Assembly (NCBI GenBank): GCA_002350625.1
Contig: DEFE01000046.1
Span: 2,396 to 38,899, forward strand
Source: Lachnospiraceae bacterium UBA2860
Lineage (GTDB): Bacteria > Bacillota > Clostridia > Lachnospirales > Lachnospiraceae
Direction: 5' to 3'
DNA length: 36,504 nucleotides
Shown here: in pieces, positions 1-6,439 of the stretch
How positions within the stretch are numbered: the first letter of the stretch is position 1
How the letters are laid out: each line of letters opens with the position of its first letter
Program-made: the position numbers and the translations under genes
The notes under the pieces: model-generated
Seen by the model: only the letters and a program-made list of their open reading frames with translations
What the model was told of the DNA's origin: nothing
Databases searched by the model: none

Positions 1-75
1 CCGGATGATCAGAAGCCGGACGACCAGAAGCCGGATGATCAGAAGCCGGACGACCAGAAACCGGGTGATAATGAG
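1..75 (+). repeat. 15-bp tandem repeat encoding PDDQK
   Basis: Four in-frame 15-bp units encode PDDQK, followed by a degenerate PGDNE unit. Units alternate between GAT-GAT and GAC-GAC codons, giving an apparent 30-bp higher-order period. The array is cut by the window edge, so its true length is unknown. It forms an acidic linker in a surface protein. Confidence 0.85.
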
Positions 76-708
76 AAAACGTCTGGTGACGTGACACAGG
101 TCGATGATCCGGCACCGGTCGATCAGGCTGCGGCAAAGATTGCGCTTGATGCCGGACTGAAAGCTTCCTGGAGCGGATCAGCGATGAAAGTGCTGTTCGA
201 TAAGGTGCCGGGAGCGACTGAATATGAGATCTGGGCCACGTATTGTAATCCGGAAAACAGAGTTAAGAAGATTGTGACGGTAAAGGATAATAAAGACATC
301 GTCATTAAGAAGCTGAACGGCAAAAAACTGAACAAGACGAAATGCGTTAAGCTTGTTGTCATCGCAAAAAGAAACGGCAAGAGGATTGCTAAGAGCATCA
401 TGCTCCATGTGGCCGGACCGAAGAACCGCTATACCAACGCCGAGAGAATCAAGCTCAAAAAGAAAGCTTACAGGCTGAAGAAGGGGAAGACAGCAAAGAT
501 CGGGGCAGAGGTGGTCCTTGCAGACAGCGGCAAGAAGCAGGTGCCGTCCGTACATGCACCGAAGTTCCGGTATGCCACAAGCAATAAGAATGTCGCGGTG
601 GTAAGCAAGAAAGGAAAGATCAGGGCGAAAGGAAAAGGAAACTGCATCATTTATGTGTATACTGTTAACGGATGTGCGCAGAAGATAACTGTAAAAGTAA
701 CCAAATAA
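1..708 (+). CDS. Cell-surface protein, C-terminal part (PDDQK repeats, Ig-like domains), 5' partial
   Basis: The reading frame is open from base 1 and ends at TAA 706-708, so the N-terminus lies outside the window. The GTG at 91 is in the same frame and is not a convincing start. The visible 235 residues begin with four PDDQK units and an acidic linker. A beta-rich segment (about residues 40-140) resembles a fibronectin-III-like fold. The last ~90 residues resemble a bacterial Ig-like (Big_2) domain, with a Lys-rich strand pattern and the typical ATSNKNVAVVSKKGKIRAKG stretch. Proteins with this architecture are usually exported and attached to or released near the wall. The function of the missing N-terminal part cannot be told. 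The domain assignments are by eye. Confidence 0.8.
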   Translation, partial: PDDQKPDDQKPDDQKPDDQKPGDNEKTSGDVTQVDDPAPVDQAAAKIALDAGLKASWSGSAMKVLFDKVPGATEYEIWATYCNPENRVKKIVTVKDNKDIVIKKLNGKKLNKTKCVKLVVIAKRNGKRIAKSIMLHVAGPKNRYTNAERIKLKKKAYRLKKGKTAKIGAEVVLADSGKKQVPSVHAPKFRYATSNKNVAVVSKKGKIRAKGKGNCIIYVYTVNGCAQKITVKVTK

Positions 709-720
709 CAGAGCGGAGGG

Positions 721-780
721 CCCGTTAAAAGCGTTGGCTGCCTGAAAAATATTTCAAAATTGTTAAGCCAAAAGAACGGG
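721..780 (+). terminator. Nested inverted repeat downstream of the Ig-like protein gene
   Basis: Three nested complementary arms share one axis: CCCGTT 721-726 with AACGGG 775-780, TTGGCT 734-739 with AGCCAA 766-771, and TGAAA 743-747 with TTTCA 752-756. Only three T follow, so termination would be weak. The structure sits between the stop at 708 and the next -10 box at 788. It may be an imperfect terminator or a palindromic operator overlapping the promoter. Confidence 0.4.
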
Positions 781-787
781 TTTGCTG

Positions 788-793
788 TATAAT
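788..793 (+). promoter_or_regulatory. Probable -10 box for the SH3b gene pair
   Basis: A perfect TATAAT lies 62 bases before the ATG at 855. No good -35 box is found at 16-18 bp; the nearest partial match is TTAAGC at 763-768 with a 19-bp spacer. The 6-bp arms of the preceding palindrome cover the -35 region, so activator or repressor control is possible. Confidence 0.5.
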
Positions 794-854
794 ATATGTC
801 AAAGTCAGTGATACCGGAATCTGACTGTATGCGGTGTACTGGGAGGCGATTATT

Positions 855-2006
855 ATGAAAACTGGGAGAATACTGAAGGCAACATGGCTTGCGGCATCTG
901 TTTTTATTCTGATGCTCGCGATGGCCCTGCCGGTCAGCGCGCGCGACGAGTGGGAAAAGATCGGCTACGCACAGGTGACAACGCCGGCTGCCCTTCGCAC
1001 AAAGTACAATAATCAGACTGCTTCGACGATCGTCAAGATCGTGCCGAAAGGCTCCGTGATCCATGTCACTAAGTATATGGGGAACAACTGGTACAAGGCT
1101 TCGTACGGCTCTAAAAGCGGCTACATCAGCGGCCTGTTTCTGACCGGTGAGGACGATGATGATTTAAGCGACAATGTCGTGGCCCGCGAACTGGCAATCG
1201 ATACGGTTTTCCGCACATCGGCCAAGACGCTGACGACCAATGTCATCAATGTGATCGAAGGCGGCGAGGAGGTCGAGGTTCTCGGGGAGAGAAGCGACAA
1301 CTGGCTGTATGTCTCTTATGACGGCGACGAAGGTTATATCCGCAGCGGCTTCTTCCGGGGAGATCCGAAGACAGGCAGCGGATACGCCTGGAAGTACGCC
1401 TCGCAGCCGCTGTACATCCGCTCAACGCCGGTCGGCACATCGTCGAGCAATGTCGTGGCAACCCTCAAGAAGGGCAAAAAGGTCAAGGTCATCGGCGTAA
1501 CCGAGGATAACTGGTACAGAGTCCGCTATAAGAACAAAACCTGCTACGTCAAAGAGGGATACTTTACAAACGAAGCGAAGTATGAATACGTGTCCGAGAC
1601 GATCGCAAATGCCATCTACTTCCGCAGCTCACGGTCGACCGAGAAGGATAACGTGATCCGCGTCCTCTCGCCTAACACTGTCGTCAGAGTTTACAAGTCG
1701 ATGAGCAAGCGCTGGTACAAGATCAAGGCGGGCACGAGAACAGGCTATATTCTGGGCGGTTATTTTGCTTCTGACCGCGATGTTTCGGAATCCGGAGGCG
1801 GCACCGTAAAGGGGATTACAACGGCAGCGCTTCGCATGCGGAGCGGAAACGGCACAGAGTATGCCGTGGTCACCGTCATTCCCAAGGGCGAAGAGGTTAC
1901 GCTGAAGATTAAGAAAGGCGACTGGTATCAGGTGACCTATGATTCCGGATCAGGCAGTTACACCGGCTGGGTCTCCGGTAATTATCTGGACGTGGATGAC
2001 GACTGA
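855..2006 (+). CDS. Secreted protein with five SH3b repeats
   Basis: I chose ATG 855 because GGGAGGCG (841-848) sits six bases upstream; a GTG at 834 is in frame but has no such site. The 383-residue product begins with a signal peptide, a hydrophobic stretch ending LPVSA. Five bacterial SH3 (SH3b) repeats follow, each about 65-70 residues with the pattern xLRxxxS-hydrophobic-xxGxxVxV-xxxWYxVxY-xxxxGYIxxGYF. No catalytic domain such as NlpC/P60, amidase or lysozyme is visible. SH3b domains commonly bind peptidoglycan cross-bridges, so a wall-binding or scaffolding role is an inference. It is followed after 34 bases by a second SH3b-only gene, probably in one transcript. Confidence 0.85.
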   Translation: MKTGRILKATWLAASVFILMLAMALPVSARDEWEKIGYAQVTTPAALRTKYNNQTASTIVKIVPKGSVIHVTKYMGNNWYKASYGSKSGYISGLFLTGEDDDDLSDNVVARELAIDTVFRTSAKTLTTNVINVIEGGEEVEVLGERSDNWLYVSYDGDEGYIRSGFFRGDPKTGSGYAWKYASQPLYIRSTPVGTSSSNVVATLKKGKKVKVIGVTEDNWYRVRYKNKTCYVKEGYFTNEAKYEYVSETIANAIYFRSSRSTEKDNVIRVLSPNTVVRVYKSMSKRWYKIKAGTRTGYILGGYFASDRDVSESGGGTVKGITTAALRMRSGNGTEYAVVTVIPKGEEVTLKIKKGDWYQVTYDSGSGSYTGWVSGNYLDVDDD

Positions 2007-2040
2007 TTTTGCACCCGGAAAAGCAAGAGGAGGAAATGGT

Positions 2041-2925
2041 ATGAGAAAGCAGAAAAGAAGTGCGGTATTCGCCGCAGCAGCGGTTCTCGGTATCGTGCTG
2101 ATCCTGGCGCTTGGAGCGGTCAGCGCTTCGGCGAGTGTGACTATGAAGACGACGAAAGCCGTTAACCTGCGCACGGGCCCGAGCAGCTCGGCGGCAAAGA
2201 TCATTAAGATTCCCAAGGGCGCTACCGTCACAGCCGGCGTGAGCGAAGGCAAGTGGACCAAGGTGGTCTACCGCGGCTCCAAGGCGTATGGCGGCTGGGC
2301 GTATTCGAAATACCTGAAAGCGTCGGGGAGCGGTTCCTCAAGCAGCTCTTCTTCGGGGAAGACGAAGACGACGGCGACGGCGATCTGGCTGCGCACGGGC
2401 CCGGGAACAAATTACGGCAAGATCCGCGCCATTGAGGGCGGCGAGAAAGTGACTGTTCTCGGCACCTCAGGCTCCTGGTACCGCGTCAGTTATAAAGGCG
2501 CGACGGGCTATCTGAAGCAGGGCTATTTTACAGATGAGACCATGGTGCGCGAGGTGTCTACCGCAATCTACATGCGGACGTCTCCTACGAAGAGCGCTTC
2601 CGTGATCCTCGTGGTTCCCGCATACGGCAAGGTGACCGTGCACTCCAGAACCAGCAATAACTGGTACAGGGTCACCTATAACGGAAGAAGCGGCTACATC
2701 TACGGCGGATATTTTACGACGGACAGCGGGTCTTCTGCGAACACGCGCATCGTCAAGACAGCGATCTATCTGCGCAGCAGCACGGCGATCTCATCGCGGG
2801 CCAATATCATCGCCACGATTCAGGCCGGTGAAGAGGTCACGATCCTCTCTCAGGCAAATTCCAAGTGGTACATCGTCAGATACGGCTCAAAGACAGGCTA
2901 TCTCCGCGCAGGCTACTTTGCATGA
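2041..2925 (+). CDS. Secreted protein with four SH3b repeats
   Basis: The start at ATG 2041 follows a strong AAGAGGAGG site at about 2027-2035; the frame is open further upstream only by overlap with the previous gene. The product of 294 residues has a signal peptide (basic MRKQKR, hydrophobic core, ASASA). A first SH3b domain is followed by a Gly/Ser-rich linker (about residues 98-108) and three more SH3b repeats. WYRVxYxGxxGYxxxGYF motifs end each repeat. No enzymatic domain is present. It is probably a duplicate-type partner of the five-repeat protein just upstream and co-transcribed with it, with a strong terminator right after the stop. Confidence 0.85.
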   Translation: MRKQKRSAVFAAAAVLGIVLILALGAVSASASVTMKTTKAVNLRTGPSSSAAKIIKIPKGATVTAGVSEGKWTKVVYRGSKAYGGWAYSKYLKASGSGSSSSSSSGKTKTTATAIWLRTGPGTNYGKIRAIEGGEKVTVLGTSGSWYRVSYKGATGYLKQGYFTDETMVREVSTAIYMRTSPTKSASVILVVPAYGKVTVHSRTSNNWYRVTYNGRSGYIYGGYFTTDSGSSANTRIVKTAIYLRSSTAISSRANIIATIQAGEEVTILSQANSKWYIVRYGSKTGYLRAGYFA

Positions 2926-2940
2926 TTTATAATTTCAGAA

Positions 2941-2969
2941 ACAGCGCCGCCATGAGCGGCGCTGTTTTT
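2941..2969 (+). terminator. Rho-independent terminator after the SH3b genes
   Basis: A perfect 10-bp GC-rich stem (ACAGCGCCGC / GCGGCGCTGT) with a 5-base loop (CATGA) ends in TTTTT at 2965-2969. It closes the SH3b unit and lies only 19 bases before the ATG of the next gene. Confidence 0.9.
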
Positions 2970-2988
2970 CAAGTGAGGAGCTTATGTT

Positions 2989-3876
2989 ATGGCAGCAAAA
3001 GGAAACACCGTCTTAAAGCCGGAGGATGAAAAGCGCCTGAAAACGAATTTTGTGCCGACCTGGTCAAATCACTTCTTTGAAGGCGTGAGTTCGTTACAGG
3101 GCATGATCGGCGTCGCAGGTTCTTTCGGCAGCATCATCATCGGGCTGATCCTGATAGCAAACTTTACACACGGGCAGATCAGGCCGGTCATCATAACCAC
3201 TGTCGTCATCATAGCGGCAGGGGTACTTGTATCACTCCTATGGAAATGGATGATTGCCCGCCTGAAAGAACCGGGCACGCTCATTCTTGCCACGCATACG
3301 GAGCGCACGGATTTCTTCGGGAGAAAGCACGTGGTGATGAACAGCGCCTGGGCGGAGGAATATCTGGCCCGCGGTGCACGCCTTACCGGAAACGGCATCG
3401 AATTCCGGGCAGGAAGAGAGAAACTGGTTTTCCCTTATGAAGTCGGTGACGCGAAGATGCAGCAGCATATCGGGGAGTGCTATAAGAGCTTCGAGGATTA
3501 TCTCGGACAAGATCTGCCGCCATTTACGACGAAAGCCATAGATCTCATTGATCACCGTTATTTTTACAGGAAAAGCAGAAGGAACCAGATCATCCTTCTT
3601 CTTATTGCTTCCCTGTTCTTCTATGCGGCAGCCGCCTCGCGCTCCGTCATGGGCGCCGCGGGAGCGCTGCTTTTTATCCTGCCTGTCGAGCTGCTTGCCA
3701 TAAACACACTTCTCAAAAGCGCGCAGCTCTCCGAGCTGAACACGACGGCATTGATGATGGAGATGGGATCCGGCCGGCTGGTCGATGAGAGAGAGAAGAG
3801 AAGCGGCTACATCGTATACATAGCAGCGCTGATCGCTGTGGTCATATTCAACGCGCTGATTCTCATAAACCTGTGA
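2989..3876 (+). CDS. Multi-pass membrane protein of unknown function, first gene of the Cys-Ala-tail operon
   Basis: I do not recognise a named family. ATG 2989 has GTGAGGAG (2973-2980) eight bases upstream. The 295-residue protein has a soluble N-terminal ~35 residues, two hydrophobic segments (about 42-60 and 67-86), and a soluble middle part of ~110 residues. That part has charged and aromatic residues reminiscent of a small PH-like or DUF domain. A hydrophobic pair follows (about 198-236), and a last hydrophobic helix closes the protein (about 272-294). Five membrane passes are likely. It sits 13 bases before a radical SAM gene and looks co-transcribed with it, so a role in the same system (membrane anchor, transporter or partner of the DUF2207 protein) is inferred from context alone. 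Confidence 0.75.
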   Translation: MAAKGNTVLKPEDEKRLKTNFVPTWSNHFFEGVSSLQGMIGVAGSFGSIIIGLILIANFTHGQIRPVIITTVVIIAAGVLVSLLWKWMIARLKEPGTLILATHTERTDFFGRKHVVMNSAWAEEYLARGARLTGNGIEFRAGREKLVFPYEVGDAKMQQHIGECYKSFEDYLGQDLPPFTTKAIDLIDHRYFYRKSRRNQIILLLIASLFFYAAAASRSVMGAAGALLFILPVELLAINTLLKSAQLSELNTTALMMEMGSGRLVDEREKRSGYIVYIAALIAVVIFNALILINL

Positions 3877-3889
3877 GGAGTATCCGGAT

Positions 3890-5284
3890 ATGCTGAGAGA
3901 AAAACTCTATGAGCTGAAAAACTGGAGGGAGGTCGTCCACACGACCTGGAATCCGGACGGACCCGGCGTCATCCGCGTACATATGGTTCCGCCGAAGTTT
4001 ACGCTGTTTAAGACGCCGCCTTCTGTCGCCATCCTGAACGGGCAGGAGCTGCTTCCCGTCAATGAATCCTGGGCCATCCTGCTGACTGAATTCGTGCGCG
4101 GCGTCAATGCGCACGGCCCGGGCGCCATGTCGGACGAGACGCTTGACGGAATCATGCAGGATGCCTTTCACCGCGTGCGTGCGGTTTATCCGGAAGTTTC
4201 AGACGAAATGCTTAGGGACGATCTCTACACCATCGTCGAGACATTTGAGAGCGTGATTCACGGCGAGATCCCGGACGAAGAAATCGGCATGATGACGCTT
4301 AAGGAATATGCGCCCTATATGACGGCGCCGCACCGCATGGATCTGATGATCTCGGCGATGACGAAAGACGGAAAGTGGCACTGCAATCAGCGCTGCGTGC
4401 ACTGCTACGCCGCCGGACAGACGCTCGCCGAGGTGAAGGAGCTGAGCACGGAGGAGTGGAAGACCGTGATTCGAAAATGCCGCAGCGCGCGCATTCCTCA
4501 GCTCACCTTTACGGGGGGAGAGCCGACCATGCGGGAGGATCTTCCTGAGCTCGTAAGTGAAGCCCGCTGGTTCGTGACGCGGCTCAATACAAATGGTGTG
4601 CTGATGACGAAGGAGCTGGCGGCAGCGCTCATGAAGGCGGAGCTCGACAGCGCGCAGATTACGCTTTATTCGGCAGATGAAGACATTCACAACCGGCTCG
4701 TCGGCGCGGATAACTGGAAGAGAAGTGTCGAAGGATTAAAGAATGCGCTCGCCGCCGGTCTCAATGTTTCCGTCAACACACCGCTTTCCACGCTCAACAG
4801 TGATTACAGCAGAATGCTTGCGTTCCTGAAAGGACTCGGCGTCGAATACGCGACCTGCTCAGGTCTTATCGTCACGGGAAATGCCGAGGGGCATCTCTCC
4901 CGGTCCATGCAGCTCAGTCCCGAAGACATCCTGGATGCAGTGCGGCAAGCCGCTTCTTACGCGGCGGCGAATAACATCGAGCTCAGCTTTACCTCTCCCG
5001 GCTGGATTCCGCCGGAGGAGCTGATGGAGATGGGACTATCGGCGCCGGACTGCGGGGCGGCGCTCAGCAACATGGCCGTCACCCCGGACGGGCGCGTCGT
5101 TCCCTGCCAGAGCTGGCTGAGCGGCGGGTCCCTCGGCGATATGCTCACGGACAGCTGGAAAAAGATCTGGAACGGGCACGCCTGCCGGAAGATCAGAGAG
5201 GCGACAGTCGCGTCGGCAAATGTCTGCCCCTTAAGGAGCATGGCGGATCAGAAGAGCAGCGGGGGAGGGCTTAAGACATGCTGA
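3890..5284 (+). CDS. Radical SAM protein with SPASM-like C-terminus, candidate modifier of the adjacent Cys-Ala tail
   Basis: The 464-residue protein carries the radical SAM signature C165-x3-C169-x2-C172 (CNQRCVHC) for the SAM-binding 4Fe-4S cluster, followed by the GGEP motif at about 209-212. About 160 residues precede the core. Part of them (roughly 35-120, ILNGQELLPVNESWAILL and the helices after it) is reminiscent of a PqqD/RRE peptide-binding module; that is an inference. The C-terminus has the SPASM opening C388-x12-G-x4-C406, then only C432, C446 and a terminal C464. The usual C-x2-C-x5-C-x3-C block is absent, so the auxiliary-cluster region is reduced or variant. The start uses TGAGGAG at 3873-3880. 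The stop overlaps the ATG of the DUF2207 gene by seven bases, indicating translational coupling. Confidence 0.85.
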   Translation: MLREKLYELKNWREVVHTTWNPDGPGVIRVHMVPPKFTLFKTPPSVAILNGQELLPVNESWAILLTEFVRGVNAHGPGAMSDETLDGIMQDAFHRVRAVYPEVSDEMLRDDLYTIVETFESVIHGEIPDEEIGMMTLKEYAPYMTAPHRMDLMISAMTKDGKWHCNQRCVHCYAAGQTLAEVKELSTEEWKTVIRKCRSARIPQLTFTGGEPTMREDLPELVSEARWFVTRLNTNGVLMTKELAAALMKAELDSAQITLYSADEDIHNRLVGADNWKRSVEGLKNALAAGLNVSVNTPLSTLNSDYSRMLAFLKGLGVEYATCSGLIVTGNAEGHLSRSMQLSPEDILDAVRQAASYAAANNIELSFTSPGWIPPEELMEMGLSAPDCGAALSNMAVTPDGRVVPCQSWLSGGSLGDMLTDSWKKIWNGHACRKIREATVASANVCPLRSMADQKSSGGGLKTC

Positions 5285-6351
5285 GAGAGAAACGGTTTAT
5301 AAGCCCCATAACGGCCCTCAGAAGCACGCCGGCTGTCCTTGGCGCGCTTATCCTTATCGTGCTGTTTGCCCTGCTCACAGGCGCATCTGCGGAGGCGGCT
5401 CCTCTGGATGAAATTCTCCGCTTCGAGACAACGGTGAGTGTAAGAGAAGACGCGTCCTGCGATATGGTGTACGAGATTGACTGGAAGGTTCTGGACGGCA
5501 CGACAGAGGGACCGCTCACCTGGGTCAAGATCGGTATTCCGAACTATCACATCGATGAGATCACGGCATTATCGGATTCCATCGGAAGAATCAGGTATTA
5601 CAGGGACAGCGGCGATTATGTGCGCATCGACCTTGACCGCCCTTACGGGACGGGAGAAGTCGCTCATATGAAGTTCAGCTTCCATCAGAGCTATATGTAC
5701 CGCTATATCGACGAGGAGGACAACTGTCTCTACCGTTTTACGCCGGGATGGTTTGAAGGAATAGCGGTAGATGCCCTCGTGATCCGCTGGAAGGCCGACA
5801 AAGTGCAGACGGCTTCAGAGGGGTACCTGGAAGAGGACGGGTTCTATGTGTGGAGAGCGTCGCTTGCGCCGGGCGGGGATAAGTCAGTAAAGATCACATA
5901 TCCGCGGGACGCGTGGGGCTATGATCTCACGCAGCAGGCGGATGCTTCGGCGGTCAGCGGGGATACGCGATCCTCCGGAAGCACGCTTCGCTATGAGGAC
6001 TATGAAAATGTCGTGCGCGGCGTTCTCTTAGCTGCCTTTGTCGGACTGCCCGTCATCCTCGGGATTATCTGGTTCATGACAAGGAACAGGAAGTCTGTAA
6101 AGGATTACTATACAAAGCACCGCGGCATGGGACATTATTATTACGTGAATCATGTGTTCCGCAGCAGCAGCGGCAGAAGAGGCGGCGGCAGGAGAAGCGG
6201 CGGAGGCGGAGGCGGCTGTGCCTGTGCCTGTGCGTGTGCGTGTGCCTGCGCCTGTGCCGGCGGCGGCCGGGCGGGCTGTTCGCGCAAGGATTTCTATGGC
6301 ACGAAGCTGACGACCGAGAAAATAAAGCGCTCGCTCGTTTTGAAAAAGTAA
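5278..6351 (+). CDS. DUF2207-like membrane protein with cytoplasmic Gly6-(Cys-Ala)7 tail
   Basis: The 357-residue protein has a signal peptide (residues ~15-40, ending ASAEA), an extracellular beta-rich domain (~45-215) matching the general look of DUF2207 N-terminal domains, one membrane helix (~246-267), and a cytoplasmic tail. The tail is basic and Gly/Ser-rich, then Gly6 (308-313), seven Cys-Ala pairs (314-327), GGGRAGC with an eighth Cys at 334, and a 23-residue basic end. The topology puts the Cys tail in the cytosol with the radical SAM enzyme encoded just upstream. ATG 5278 lies inside the stop region of that gene, with GGGGGAGGG in front. The Cys-Ala run is probably the modified segment; free metal binding or lipidation are alternatives. 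The domain call is by eye. Confidence 0.8.
   Translation: MLREKRFISPITALRSTPAVLGALILIVLFALLTGASAEAAPLDEILRFETTVSVREDASCDMVYEIDWKVLDGTTEGPLTWVKIGIPNYHIDEITALSDSIGRIRYYRDSGDYVRIDLDRPYGTGEVAHMKFSFHQSYMYRYIDEEDNCLYRFTPGWFEGIAVDALVIRWKADKVQTASEGYLEEDGFYVWRASLAPGGDKSVKITYPRDAWGYDLTQQADASAVSGDTRSSGSTLRYEDYENVVRGVLLAAFVGLPVILGIIWFMTRNRKSVKDYYTKHRGMGHYYYVNHVFRSSSGRRGGGRRSGGGGGGCACACACACACACAGGGRAGCSRKDFYGTKLTTEKIKRSLVLKK
6217..6258 (+). repeat. Seven tandem Cys-Ala codon pairs
   Basis: Seven consecutive TGY-GCN pairs encode (Cys-Ala)7, immediately after six Gly codons (6199-6216). Codons vary (TGT and TGC, GCC and GCG), so the peptide repeat is kept by more than recent DNA slippage. It occupies the cytoplasmic tail of the DUF2207-like protein. 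Confidence 0.95.
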
Positions 6352-6354
6352 TGA

Positions 6355-6383
6355 TTGACATTTTCTATTTCGTGCGTTAAACT
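6355..6383 (+). promoter_or_regulatory. Sigma-A-type promoter of the symporter gene
   Basis: A perfect -35 TTGACA (6355-6360), a 17-bp spacer and a -10 TAAACT (6378-6383, four of six) start just after the DUF2207 stop at 6351. The transcript would carry a leader with a small GGCGC/GCGCC hairpin (6402-6417) before the AAAGGAG ribosome site. Confidence 0.75.
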
Positions 6384-6439
6384 GTAGCAGATTAAAGCGT
6401 TGGCGCGAAAAAGCGCCCCGTCGAAAGGAGCATTCTGCT

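Noticed and set aside
855..2925. Repeated SH3b segments considered as a DNA tandem repeat
   Set aside because: The units are similar only at the protein level and differ strongly in DNA, so they are old domain duplications.
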